From positions 5,114,243-5,178,242 of the forward strand of contig NZ_KB235948.1 of assembly GCF_000332335.1 (NCBI RefSeq): a stretch of 64,000 nucleotides of DNA, in the 5' to 3' direction. The position numbers were made by a program, and so were the translations under genes. Below are positions 35,273-43,578 of the stretch, in pieces. Below the pieces are notes generated by a model that did not search any database, had not been told where the DNA came from, and saw nothing but the letters and a program-made list of their open reading frames with translations. Within the stretch, counting starts at the first letter, position 1. The number at the start of each line of letters is the position of its first letter. The stretch comes from Kamptonema formosum PCC 10802 (GTDB lineage Bacteria; Cyanobacteriota; Cyanobacteriia; Cyanobacteriales; Oscillatoriaceae).

Positions 35273-36331
35273 ATGTTTTCTTCTGACGCACTCACCCAGC
35301 AGCGCGATATCCGCCAGCTGGGGATTAATTTGAATCACTGGTATGCTGTCGCTCGCAGCGCTGAGGTGAAAGCCCAGCCGGTGGGCGTCGTGCTGTGGAA
35401 TCAGCCGGTTGTTTTGTTTCGAGACAGCACCGGCACTGCTCACGCCTTGGAAGATCGCTGCCCTCACCGGCAGGTTAAACTCAGTCACGGTTGCGTCAAG
35501 GGGGATGAATTGGAATGCGCTTACCACGGATGGAAGTTTAAGTCAAGTGGCGAGTGCGCGGAAGTTCCCTATCTCGAAGAAAACCAGAAATTGCCCAGCT
35601 GCAATATTCGCGCCGTACCGGTGCGGGAGCGAGACGGTTTTATCTGGCTGTTTCCTGGGGATGCCGGTGCTGATTTGGTTGCGCCACTGGGCGTACCGGA
35701 GTGGGATCACCTCAATTATATCGCTACGGTGTCAGCGATTAGCTGCAAAGCCCACTATTCCTATCTGGTTGAGAACCTGATGGATATGTATCACGGGCAT
35801 TTGCACCAGGATTGGCAAGCTTGGGCGGAGCCGGTGCTGCAAGATATCCACGAAGACGGCAGTCGCGTGGACGCCCACTATCAGGCGCAAAGCTATTACA
35901 GGATTGACAGGATTTGGTCAATCACGCAGCTGTTCTTTCCGGCGCTGCGCCGGCTGCACCCGGAACCCTTGGATGTCAGCTACATTTACCCGCACTGGAT
36001 GTCAACCTTGGGGAAGGATTTCAAGATTTACTGCCTGATTTGTCCGGTGAGCGAGAGGGAGACTCGTGCTTATCTTATCCATTTTACCTCACTGAATGCG
36101 TTTTGGCGACTGCACAAGCTGCCGGTGGGGTTTCGCCGGTTTCTGAAAGACAGTTTGTTTGGTTCGGCGCAGAAATTGCTGGACGGTTTGGTGCGCCAGG
36201 ATGTGGTGATGATTGAGGAGGAGCAGCAGGCGTATTTGGAGAATCCTGATCGGCGGAATTATGAGTTGAATCGGGCGCTGGTGAGCGTGCAGCGGTTGAT
36301 CAGGAGTCAGGCAAATATGCACTCAAACTGA
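35273..36331 (+). CDS. cruH: Rieske non-heme iron oxygenase (CruH-like)
   Basis: 352 residues. An N-terminal Rieske domain with Cys63-Pro-His65 and Cys82-x2-His85 (CPHR, CAYHGW) binds [2Fe-2S]. The catalytic domain has ENLMDMYHGHLH, which supplies the mononuclear-iron ligands (N-x2-D-x2-H-x3-H type). Relatives include plant CAO/PAO/TIC55 and the CruH hydroxylase acting on the aromatic ring methyl groups in synechoxanthin formation. Its position 230 bases after the CruE-like gene supports a carotenoid role; a chlorophyll-catabolism role is the main alternative. No transmembrane C-terminus as in PAO is evident. Confidence 0.75.
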   Translation: MFSSDALTQQRDIRQLGINLNHWYAVARSAEVKAQPVGVVLWNQPVVLFRDSTGTAHALEDRCPHRQVKLSHGCVKGDELECAYHGWKFKSSGECAEVPYLEENQKLPSCNIRAVPVRERDGFIWLFPGDAGADLVAPLGVPEWDHLNYIATVSAISCKAHYSYLVENLMDMYHGHLHQDWQAWAEPVLQDIHEDGSRVDAHYQAQSYYRIDRIWSITQLFFPALRRLHPEPLDVSYIYPHWMSTLGKDFKIYCLICPVSERETRAYLIHFTSLNAFWRLHKLPVGFRRFLKDSLFGSAQKLLDGLVRQDVVMIEEEQQAYLENPDRRNYELNRALVSVQRLIRSQANMHSN

Positions 36332-36349
36332 ATATATTCAGGGACAGGT

Positions 36350-36405
36350 GGGGACAGGCGGGGACAGGCGGGATCAGGCGGGACGCCTGTCCTACGTCCT
36401 CAAGG
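36350..36405. repeat. GGACAGGCG-type hairpin repeats
   Basis: GGGACAGGCG units repeated three times, then GGCGGGACGCCTGTCCTACGTCC. Confidence 0.6.
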
Positions 36406-36470
36406 CGTCTGGCGTCTCGTCTGTGCTGCCGCATCGCCCTTATCATTGGGAAAGCAGCTAGAATAAAATT

Positions 36471-36809
36471 ATGGCAACACAACCCAGGGAAATTCAACGT
36501 TACATTGCCCAAGATGGCAGAGTTCCTTTCGATGAGTGGTTTTATTCCCTCCGGGATGCCAGCGCCCAACGCAAAATCAATGCGAGGCTGAGACGAGCTA
36601 GTCTCGGCAATTTGGGAGACTATCGCTCAGTCGGGGAAGGAGTCTGTGAATTTAGAATTGACTGTGGCCCAGGATATCGCGTCTATTTTGGACAAATAGG
36701 AACAGCAATAGTGCTTCTTCTCTGTGGCGGGGATAAAAGCACTCAAATGCAAGACATCCGCAAAGCTCAGGAATACTGGACAGACTACAGGAGTGAAGAA
36801 AATGGCTAA
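36471..36809 (+). CDS. RelE/HigB-type toxin of a type II toxin-antitoxin pair
   Basis: 112 residues of the HigB/Gp49-like 'addiction module killer' family: REIQRYIAQDGRVPFDEWFY, then RRASLGNLGDYRSVGEGVCE, RIDCGPGYRVYFGQIG and VLLLCGGDKSTQMQDIRKAQEYW. Members are mRNA-cleaving ribosome-dependent nucleases. The toxin is encoded before the antitoxin, as typical for hig loci. The stop overlaps the antitoxin start by 8 bases. A TAGAAT box lies only ~6 bases before ATG, so the mRNA may be nearly leaderless. Confidence 0.92.
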   Translation: MATQPREIQRYIAQDGRVPFDEWFYSLRDASAQRKINARLRRASLGNLGDYRSVGEGVCEFRIDCGPGYRVYFGQIGTAIVLLLCGGDKSTQMQDIRKAQEYWTDYRSEENG

Positions 36810-37155
36810 AAGTTTACCTTACCATCCCTTTCTGATTTCATATCTCAAAGAACCCAAAGAGTCAGCCGGTTATATTACGGCTATTTTGGAAGAAAAAGAT
36901 CCAGAGCCTGAACTGCTCGAAGTAGCCCTAAAAGATGTATTAGAGGCAATGGGCCAGCCAAGTCTGTCTGAAGAGGAAGCTAAGCAGCACCTGGAAAAGT
37001 TAGATGAGGTGCTCTCTAAAAAAGGAAGTGATGCCATTTACAGTCTGGGAGAGTGGCTGAACGCTCTGGGCTTAAAGCTAACTGTTACTGTTTGTGAGGA
37101 GGAACAGGAAAGTCCTGCAGAAGCTGCGGAACCCTCTGAGGTAACAGTTGGCTGA
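36802..37155 (+). CDS. HigA-type antitoxin with acidic C-terminal extension
   Basis: ATG 36802 lies in the overlap ATGGCTAA with the toxin stop. The protein starts AKSLPYHPFLISYLKEPKES, then AGYITAILEEKDPEPELLEVALKDVLEAMG, the signature of the 'probable addiction module antidote' family, usually ending in a Cro/C1-type helix-turn-helix (here AKQHLEKLDEVLSKKGSDAIY as a divergent version). It should bind the toxin and repress the operon. The last ~20 residues are acidic and unusual for the family. Confidence 0.88.
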   Translation: MAKSLPYHPFLISYLKEPKESAGYITAILEEKDPEPELLEVALKDVLEAMGQPSLSEEEAKQHLEKLDEVLSKKGSDAIYSLGEWLNALGLKLTVTVCEEEQESPAEAAEPSEVTVG

Positions 37156-37335
37156 GACAGCCGGCTGTTCCCCGCTGCATCCCCACCGGCACTCCTCCGC
37201 TGCCGGTGTGACATCCAGTCCTCTGAATAATTTGCAATCGCTGGTTAAGCTTCGCCGTCGCATCTCCCCCAACCAAATCTGCCGGCTAAATCGGTTAAAA
37301 TGTCTTTTTTGTAGAGAAGTAGAAGAATTAATGTC

Positions 37336-37488
37336 ACCAAGCAATAGTTTTCCGTTATCATTGAACGGGATGAAGATGGGGATTATGTTGGGGAAGTTCC
37401 TCAGCTCAAAGGCTGTTACAGCCAAGGAGAAACGATTGATGAGTTGATCGCCAATATCAAATAAGTTATTGAACTCTGTTTGAAATAA
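37336..37488 (+). pseudogene. HicB-family antitoxin relic
   Basis: Reading from 37348 gives FSVIIERDEDGDYVGEVPQL, KGCYSQGETIDELIANIK, then TAA (37462-37464), then VIELCLK and another TAA. This is a near-perfect HicB N-terminal half. A TAG (37345-37347) interrupts just before FSV, after VTKQ. Where GAA (Glu) would be expected after NIK there is TAA. No HicA toxin is visible upstream. It is a dead remnant next to a live HigBA pair. Confidence 0.75.
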
Positions 37489-37503
37489 GAGGGGGATGAG
37501 AGA

Positions 37504-37541
37504 GCGTAGGGTGCGTTCCCCAAAGCGGAACGCACCCTACT
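37504..37541. repeat. GTAGGGTGCGTTCC...GGAACGCACCCTAC hairpin
   Basis: A nearly perfect inverted repeat between convergent transcripts; same family as 13654-13900. Confidence 0.65.
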
Positions 37542-37580
37542 AAGGCATAGAGACTTTCTTGCCCACCGGCACGGCAGGCA

Positions 37581-38225
37581 TCACTTCGCCGAGCGCTTAT
37601 TGACCTCCTTCTTAATCGCCTTTAAGTTGCCCTCAATCGCACCTTTAAATATATCATAGAACATCCCCTCAGGAGTTCCGCCCTTCGGTTTAGCCTGCAC
37701 CTCTTGCGTAATCAGCACCTGTGCCGGCTCTTTCCCTGGAATCTCAGAAACCGGCTCAATGAGCCAGAAACCTTGCAACTCTTTTAAATCCCCATCCACC
37801 AAGCGAAAATCAATCCGCTGTTTCTCTGTTTCGGTATTCTCGGTGCGCACCCGCGAAGTCACACTCACCAGAAATATCTGTCGCTCGCTAACTTGCTCCA
37901 CAACCTTGCGATTGCCATTCGCTTCCACGATTTGAGTGGAAACAACATTCGGCAGAAACTTAGGAAAATTCGGGTAATCCGTCAGCACCGACCAAACCAC
38001 ATCTGGCGTTGCCGCCACCAACACCTTGCCCACATAGTTCCCTTCAACGCCGGTGACAACAGTCTTGCCATTGCGCAAAGCGACACGTTCTTCCACCGGC
38101 AGCCGGTCAACAGGGCCATCAAAAAGACCTGCCCTCACCGGCACTGCCGGCACTGTCGCTATCCCAGCCAAAGCGGACAAGCACCCCGCAATTAAACCTG
38201 TTCGCCAGCGGTTGACCATATTCAT
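37581..38225 (-). CDS. Exported SRPBCC/START-like (cyclase/dehydrase) protein
   Basis: Signal peptide (MVNRWRTGLIAGCLSALAGIATVPAVPVRAG). A SRPBCC domain follows from ~65 (VTGVEGNYVGKVLVAATPDV, VWSVLTDYPNFPKFLPNVVS, then RIDFRLVDGDLKELQGFWLIEP), a helix-grip fold that binds hydrophobic ligands. Cyanobacterial relatives are of unknown function; most SRPBCC proteins are cytosolic, so the signal peptide is of note. ATG 38219 is an alternative start. Monocistronic on the minus strand. Confidence 0.85.
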   Translation of the reverse strand: MNMVNRWRTGLIAGCLSALAGIATVPAVPVRAGLFDGPVDRLPVEERVALRNGKTVVTGVEGNYVGKVLVAATPDVVWSVLTDYPNFPKFLPNVVSTQIVEANGNRKVVEQVSERQIFLVSVTSRVRTENTETEKQRIDFRLVDGDLKELQGFWLIEPVSEIPGKEPAQVLITQEVQAKPKGGTPEGMFYDIFKGAIEGNLKAIKKEVNKRSAK

Positions 38226-38602
38226 CAGCTGTCAGTTGTCAGTTTTCAGCTTTTAGCTTATAATAATAAAGTGCGCAGCGCCAGACCCCTGCAGCTAAAA
38301 ACTCAGAAGTAGGGTGGGTTCCCTCTTAGGGAACCCACCTGCAACTGTTACGCTAATAATGCTGCTTTTCACACAAAGGAGGCAGTCGCTTCGGAACTGC
38401 GCACACCGCCACATAAGAAAATTTACCCACTGCGGGCGAGCCGGTTGGGCTAAAGCCCAACTACAAACCTTTGGGCTAAAGCCCAACTACAAACCTTTGG
38501 GCTAAAGCCCAACTACAAACGGGTCGGGCTAAAGCCCAACTACAAACGGGTCGGGCTAAAGCCCAACTACAAACATTTTTCACTTTTCTGTATAAACACT
38601 CT
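38226..38602. other. Intergenic region dominated by repeats
   Basis: A hairpin GTGGGTTCCC...GGGAACCCAC (38313-38339) and the 26-bp array at 38446-38574; no gene. Confidence 0.5.
38446..38574. repeat. Five 26-bp hairpin units (GGGCTAAAGCCCAACTACAAAC)
   Basis: Tandem units with short hairpins TTGGGCTAAAGCCCAA; in the last two, the CTTTG spacer is replaced by GGGTC. Longer array at 63676-64000. Confidence 0.85.
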
Positions 38603-39400
38603 CTAAAAATCCAGCACCAGCTGCAAGGCTTTCAGAGGCTTAGCATCAGCCGGCATGGGGTGCGGATCATCTTGAACAGCTGGGCAATAGCGGGCATAAT
38701 AACATTTGGCGCATTGCTGGCCCGGTGCCGGTTCCCAGTCGCACTCCTCCCGCAGCCGCAGGGCAATTTCAGTGATAGTTTCCTCCGCCATTTCCTTGTG
38801 TTCGGGGCTGGCGTCAAAGGTGAATTTTTCGCCGGTGCGCAAATAGATTAAACTCAGGTGCTTCAGACTTTGCCCGTATTTCTGTTCCAGCGCCAGATAG
38901 TACAAGCCAAGTTGCAGGTCAACCCTATCTGGATCGGGTAGCTTGACCACCTTATTAGATTTATAGTCAATCAACTCCAGACCGTCATCCAGCCAATCGA
39001 GCCGGTCGTAGCGCCCCTTGAGAGAGAACTCCAGATTCTCCACCGGCAGACTTCCTTGAATTTTCCCTTCCACAGCCACCGGTTTGTGGAGATCCGGCAG
39101 ACTGGCAATAAAACGGCTATAATAGAAACGGAGAATTGCCTGACCCTCATAGATTTGGGAATCATCCAGCTTTGTCTGCTGCTGGCTCCAGCAGAAGTCA
39201 ATCCAATCTCTCCCTGGTTTGGCCTCCAAATAGTGCCACTCCCAGTAAATCTTAGCCAAAGCGTGGTGCAGAGCCGTTCCCAGGGCATCAGCCCTCGTCG
39301 AGAAGCTAGGCGGCTCAATCCCGCGCTCGTAGCGGAAATAATAGGCTTGCGGACACCGCTGGTATTCCAGCAGTTTGGTAGCTGATAGCGGGTAAGGCAT
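38603..39400 (-). CDS. PD-(D/E)XK nuclease of the RecB/Cas4/AddB type with Fe-S cysteines
   Basis: 265 residues. An N-terminal cysteine (EYQRCPQAYYFRY) and three C-terminal ones (CAKCYYARYC) match the four ligands of a 4Fe-4S cluster in AddB/Cas4-like nucleases. The active-site motifs are LGTALHHAL (His), GRYDRLDWL (Asp) and LIDYKSNK (Asp...Lys). The enzyme probably cuts single-stranded DNA ends in repair or processing. No CRISPR, cas1 or helicase gene is adjacent. Stand-alone proteins of this type are common in cyanobacteria, with unknown role. Confidence 0.88.
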   Translation of the reverse strand: MPYPLSATKLLEYQRCPQAYYFRYERGIEPPSFSTRADALGTALHHALAKIYWEWHYLEAKPGRDWIDFCWSQQQTKLDDSQIYEGQAILRFYYSRFIASLPDLHKPVAVEGKIQGSLPVENLEFSLKGRYDRLDWLDDGLELIDYKSNKVVKLPDPDRVDLQLGLYYLALEQKYGQSLKHLSLIYLRTGEKFTFDASPEHKEMAEETITEIALRLREECDWEPAPGQQCAKCYYARYCPAVQDDPHPMPADAKPLKALQLVLDF

Positions 39401-39542
39401 AATCTCACCGGCGTCTGGAACGCCGCCAGAACTTGTCTGATACAGACAATTCTAAAAGCCCACCGGCACAAAAGGGGATGCCGGCACAGTTCCCAGCCAG
39501 AAAATTTATGTCCCGACCCTTGACACAGATGCTTTTAGGTGA

Positions 39543-39673
39543 TATAGCAGTAGCCACTTAGATGAGGACATTAGACCTTGAGGGCAGGCGGGACGCCTGC
39601 CCTACGTCGATAACTCGTAGGACAGGCGTTCCCTCGGACGATGATGTCCATTACTGAGCTGTCTGTTGCTATA
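39543..39673. repeat. TATAGCAG terminal-inverted-repeat element carrying CAGGCG hairpins
   Basis: Left end TATAGCAGTAGCCACTTAGA with GAGGAC; right end GTCCATTACTGAGCTGTCTG with TTGCTATA. Two hairpin units lie inside. No gene in 39401-39773. Confidence 0.6.
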
Positions 39674-39773
39674 TTAGGTACACCCTGATTTTTCTCCCTT
39701 CTTCTCGTGGCGACCTTGGCGTCTGCCCTACGGGAAGCCGCTGGCGCGTCTATGGCGGTTCAATGATAAAAAC

Positions 39774-40181
39774 TCACTCACCGGCCAGAAAGAGAATTCG
39801 CCGCCAGTGTTCAGGAGAAACCGGCATCACAGAAAGGCGAGAGAGGCGGAGCAAGTCGAAGCCTTCAAAATGGCCATCTGCCTTAATCTGGGTGAGGGTG
39901 ACAGGGTGGGGGAGGGGGCGCACCGGTCGGACATCGACCACCACCCGTTTGGGATCGTTGAGCTGGGGATCGGGGTAGGGTGGGGAGATCAGCTCAGCAA
40001 TAGCAACCACCTGGCGCTGAGTGCCGGTGTGGTAAAAGAGCGCCAAATCGCCAGGGAGCGTCGCCCGCAGGTGCTTGAGGGCCAGCGGATTGCGCACACC
40101 ATCCCAAATTCCCCTGCCATCAGTTTCCAGCTGGGCATAGGGATAATCCTGCGGCTCACTTTTTAATAGCCAATAAGCCAT
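39774..40181 (-). CDS. EVE-domain protein
   Basis: 135 residues from ATG 40181, the exact start of the domain: YWLLKSEPQDYPYAQL, GIWDGVRNPLALKHLR, PGDLALFYHTGTQRQVVAI, and the C-terminal LRLSRLSVMPVSPEHW. EVE belongs to the PUA/YTH-like fold and is thought to read modified bases in RNA or DNA. The open frame extends upstream to 40322, but that part shows no conservation. It lies 115 bases downstream of ssb on the same strand. Confidence 0.92.
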   Translation of the reverse strand: MAYWLLKSEPQDYPYAQLETDGRGIWDGVRNPLALKHLRATLPGDLALFYHTGTQRQVVAIAELISPPYPDPQLNDPKRVVVDVRPVRPLPHPVTLTQIKADGHFEGFDLLRLSRLSVMPVSPEHWRRILFLAGE

Positions 40182-40296
40182 CGGTGAGTGTTTCCGAGTG
40201 TGGGGGGGTAAAGTGTGACAGAACTGCTGGGCGGTTTGACGCCGGTCGATTTGCGGGTCAGGTAGGGCAGGGGCTGGCACGCCCAACAGTAAAAAG

Positions 40297-40677
40297 TTAG
40301 AACTCCCCGCCGCTGTAGCCACCGCCGCTACTATAATTCACCGTACTGGGGTCAGAATCTCGTTTGGAACCGAGCAGATCGAGCCGGTCAACTTTAATCA
40401 CGGGTGCCGAGCGTTTGGCACCCGTGTTGCGGTCTTGCCAGTGGTCGAACTTCAAGGAACCTTGAACTCCAATCAAACTGCCCTTGCGGACGTAGTTGCC
40501 AGCAATCTCTGCAGTTTTGCCCCAAAGCTCCAAATTGAACCAGTCAGGCTCATCACTGTTACGAGTGCGGCGGTCTACTGCTAGGGTGAGTGTGCACCTA
40601 ACGGCACCCGACTCGTAATATTTGACTTCGGGGTCTCTGCCCGCACGGCCTACCAAGTTTACAACATTGAGACTCAT
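40297..40677 (-). CDS. ssb: Single-stranded DNA-binding protein (short cyanobacterial type)
   Basis: 126 residues from ATG 40677 (MSLNVVNLVGRAGRDPEVKY), then the OB-fold strands CTLTLAVDRRT, DWFNLELWGKTAEIAGNYVR and GSLIGVQGSLKFDHW. It binds ssDNA in replication and repair. The C-terminus (SSGGGYSGGEF) is short and lacks the strongly acidic DDDIPF-type tip used by standard SSBs to recruit partners, as is usual for this cyanobacterial variant. ATG 40707 upstream is possible but adds no conserved residues. Confidence 0.93.
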   Translation of the reverse strand: MSLNVVNLVGRAGRDPEVKYYESGAVRCTLTLAVDRRTRNSDEPDWFNLELWGKTAEIAGNYVRKGSLIGVQGSLKFDHWQDRNTGAKRSAPVIKVDRLDLLGSKRDSDPSTVNYSSGGGYSGGEF

Positions 40678-41073
40678 AATGCTTTGATGTTCCTCGTGCT
40701 GATGCACTGATCATACTTAGGATAGCGACTGGAAGTGCCCAGAAGGTTCCCCCACCGGGGTCAATCGGTGTGTTTGTCGGCCCCGATCGCCAACTGGCGG
40801 GGCGCTACTGGCGGAACGAAGGGAGGGCATCTTGAGGCCCTCGCCAGAGAGAGCAGTGACGTGCGTGCGAGGGCAGCCAAATTGAAGCAGGCCTTAATTA
40901 TAGCCGGATTCGGCAGCAGGCTGCCAGGATTATACGGTGTGGCTGCCGGGTGCTGTCGGGCGAGCGTGAATTTCTCCCTCTGACTGGACTCTGGATAAAA
41001 AACGTAATAGAATCCAGCACGGCTACACTATAGTTGCAGACAGAAGCTTTTGATTGTGGGGGCGTAAAAACCT
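40678..41073. other. Divergent promoter region between ssb and mreB
   Basis: No gene seen. CTATAGTTG near 41027 is a possible -10 region for mreB, but no clear -35 box accompanies it. Confidence 0.4.
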
Positions 41074-42117
41074 GTGGGTCTTTTCAATCGGATTTCTTTA
41101 TCCCGGGACATGGGTATCGATCTCGGTACCGCCAACACCCTAGTCTACGTGTCCGGTAAAGGTATTGTTCTCCAAGAGCCCTCTGTAGTGGCCATTGACC
41201 AAAACGAAAAAGTGCCGCTGGCGGTGGGAGAGGACGCAAAAAAAATGCTAGGCCGCACCCCCGGCAATGTGATAGCCCTCCGTCCCCTGCGCGATGGGGT
41301 GATTGCCGATTTTGACACAGCCGAACTGATGCTCAAGCACTTTATCCGGCGGGTGCATGAAGGCAGAACCCTCGTCTCCCCCCGGATTGTGATCGGCATT
41401 CCGTCAGGGGTAACAGGGGTGGAGCGGCGGGCGGTGATGGAAGCTGCCGCTCAGGCCGGTGCTAGAGATGTGTACCTGATCGACGAGCCGGTGGCTGCCG
41501 CCATTGGTGCGGGGCTGCCGGTGGCAGAGCCAACCGGCAACCTGATCGTCGATATTGGCGGCGGCACCACAGAAGTGGCCGTCCTCAGCTTGCAAGGGAC
41601 AGTCCTGAGCGAATCCGTGCGCATCGCCGGAGACGAACTCAACGAAGCCATCATCCAGTACATGAAAAAAGTCCACAACCTGGTGATTGGGGAGCGAACC
41701 TCTGAGGAGATCAAAATTCAGCTCGGTTCGGCCTACCCAACGCAAGATGACGGTGATGCCAGTATGGACGTGCGCGGGTTGCACCTGCTCTCAGGGCTGC
41801 CCAGAACCGTCACCATTAAAGGGCCAGAAATCCGCGAGAGCATGGCAGAACCCCTGGCCGTGATCGTGGAAGCAGTGAAGCGCACCCTGGAGCGAACCCC
41901 CCCTGAACTGGCATCCGACATCATCGACCGGGGTATAATGCTCGCGGGAGGCGGCGCTTTGTTGAAGGGGCTAGACACCTTGATCAGCCACGAAACCGGC
42001 ATTGTCACCCACGTCGCCGCTGACCCGCTCAGCTGCGTCGTGCTCGGCACAGGTCGGGTGCTGGAAAACTTCAAACAGCTCGAGCGCGTGTTTAGCGGTC
42101 GCTCGCGAAATATGTAA
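41074..42117 (+). CDS. mreB: Rod-shape-determining protein MreB
   Basis: 347 residues, standard length. Actin-fold motifs: MGIDLGTANTLVYV (phosphate 1), VSPRIVIGIPSGVTGVE, DEPVAAAIGAGLPV, LIVDIGGGTTEVAVLS (phosphate 2), MLAGGGALLKGLD (adenosine). It polymerises under the membrane and guides peptidoglycan synthesis with MreC/MreD. The start is GTG (GTG GGT CTT), giving MGLFNRISLSRDMG as in other cyanobacteria. First gene of mreBCD. Confidence 0.98.
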   Translation: MGLFNRISLSRDMGIDLGTANTLVYVSGKGIVLQEPSVVAIDQNEKVPLAVGEDAKKMLGRTPGNVIALRPLRDGVIADFDTAELMLKHFIRRVHEGRTLVSPRIVIGIPSGVTGVERRAVMEAAAQAGARDVYLIDEPVAAAIGAGLPVAEPTGNLIVDIGGGTTEVAVLSLQGTVLSESVRIAGDELNEAIIQYMKKVHNLVIGERTSEEIKIQLGSAYPTQDDGDASMDVRGLHLLSGLPRTVTIKGPEIRESMAEPLAVIVEAVKRTLERTPPELASDIIDRGIMLAGGGALLKGLDTLISHETGIVTHVAADPLSCVVLGTGRVLENFKQLERVFSGRSRNM

Positions 42118-42224
42118 CCAGTGCGTGAGTCTTGAGTGTTCCATAAAAAAACCGATTTCCAACGTCCCGCCTTCCGAGCCGGCAAACTCACTCACAACTG
42201 AGAACTGAAAATTTTCAAGCCATT

Positions 42225-43028
42225 ATGTACACATTGCGTCGCTGGTGGGATCGGCATGGCTTACAAGTTGCACTGGCGGTTATGGCCATCGGTGCGGCTG
42301 TCGCGGTGCAGCAGAACCAAGGTTCAATTATCTTTGAGGTCTTCCGGGCTGTTACCCGTCCTTTCGACTTGAGTCCCAATCTAGAAGAACAGCGGCAAAA
42401 AGCCCGCATGCTGGCAAAGGACGAGCGGTTAGTCGAACTGGAAAAGCAAAACGAAGAGCTCAAAAAGCTACTGGGTTACGTTTCTGCCAATCGGGACCAA
42501 GGCATCGTCGCACCCGTGGTGGGGCGGTCTGCTGACCACTGGTGGCAGCAAGCGATCTTGGGGCGCGGCAGGAAAGAGGGCATAAAGAAGGGTTATATTG
42601 TCACCGGCCCGGGCGGTTTAATCGGTCTGGTCGACGCAGTTACAGACCGCACCAGCCGCGTCCTGCTGATCAGTGACCCGTCCTCTCGCGTCGGGGTGAC
42701 GGTCAGCCGCAGCCGCAACATGGGTTTTATGCGGGGACAGGGAGCCAACCGAGCTGTGATGGAGTTTTTTGATAAAGTTCCAGATGTCCGCAAGGGTGAT
42801 GTGGTTGCCACTTCGCCGGTCTCTCAGCTGTTTCTCCCCGGCATTCCCGTCGGACGTATAGAATCAGTGAATCTTAGCAAAAGTCCCGCTCCTGAGGCGA
42901 TCGTAGAGCTTTCTGCGCCGGTGAACGCCCTGGAGTGGGTCGTTGTATCCCCAAACAAGCCCATCCCTGAGATCGATACCTCCCCACAGCAGCGCCAAAA
43001 TGAGACAAACAGCAGCAATCAGAACTAA
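42225..43028 (+). CDS. mreC: Rod-shape-determining protein MreC
   Basis: 267 residues: one N-terminal membrane helix (LQVALAVMAIGAAVAV), a coiled coil (~55-85, EEQRQKARMLAKDERLVELE), then the beta-barrel periplasmic domain (PVVGRSADHWWQQAILGRGRK, GLVDAVTDRTSRVLLISDPS, SRVGVTVSRSRNMGFMRGQG). It links MreB to the cell-wall synthases. It starts 107 bases after mreB and its end overlaps mreD by 29 bases. Confidence 0.96.
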   Translation: MYTLRRWWDRHGLQVALAVMAIGAAVAVQQNQGSIIFEVFRAVTRPFDLSPNLEEQRQKARMLAKDERLVELEKQNEELKKLLGYVSANRDQGIVAPVVGRSADHWWQQAILGRGRKEGIKKGYIVTGPGGLIGLVDAVTDRTSRVLLISDPSSRVGVTVSRSRNMGFMRGQGANRAVMEFFDKVPDVRKGDVVATSPVSQLFLPGIPVGRIESVNLSKSPAPEAIVELSAPVNALEWVVVSPNKPIPEIDTSPQQRQNETNSSNQN

Positions 43029-43578
43029 CCCTTTGAGCAACCTGTCTCGCTGGAACTCCCAGAGCCGCCAGCTGGCCAATGCGCTGGTAACGGTTGGCTC
43101 TGCGTTCTTGTGCTTGCTGCTGCTGCCAACTCGCTTCCCCGGAATGACACTGCTCGGCATTGCCCCCAACTGGCTGTTAATCTGGGTGGTGGCTTGGAGT
43201 GTTAAGCGCACACCTTTTCAAGGAGCGGCAGCCGGTCTGGCTTTGGGGCTGCTCCTTGACGGCATGACCGCTCCCCACCCCACCCACGCCCTCAGCCTCG
43301 CTCTGGCCGGCATTTTGACCGCTCGCTTGCAGAAAGACCGCTTTGTCCAGGAAGATTTTATTTCCGTGTCCCTGATCGTGTTTGGCATGACTGTGGTGGT
43401 CGAGACGGTAGCCGCTATTCAATTTAGCCTTCACGGATATAACACCCTGGCTGAAATTTGGACCCGCCACCAGCTGATTGCCCTCTCCTCTGCCATCCTC
43501 AGCAGCCTCTGGGCACCAGTTGTTTATTTTCCCCTCAATCGCTGGTGGGAGCAGATCAAGAGCCTCGAGTCCCCTTAA
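43000..43578 (+). CDS. mreD: Rod-shape-determining protein MreD
   Basis: 192 residues with four to five membrane segments (ANALVTVGSAFLCLLLLP; GIAPNWLLIWVVAWSV; GAAAGLALGLLLDGM; SVSLIVFGMTVVVETVAAI; LSSAILSSLWAPVVYFPL). ATG 43000 lies inside the end of mreC in another frame, so translation is probably coupled. The segment TPFQGAAAGLALGLLLDGMT is the conserved family core. Confidence 0.92.
   Translation: MRQTAAIRTNPLSNLSRWNSQSRQLANALVTVGSAFLCLLLLPTRFPGMTLLGIAPNWLLIWVVAWSVKRTPFQGAAAGLALGLLLDGMTAPHPTHALSLALAGILTARLQKDRFVQEDFISVSLIVFGMTVVVETVAAIQFSLHGYNTLAEIWTRHQLIALSSAILSSLWAPVVYFPLNRWWEQIKSLESP

Noticed and set aside
37148..37447. 99-codon plus-strand frame after the antitoxin
   Set aside because: The true coding memory here is HicB in another frame; this frame only overlaps it.
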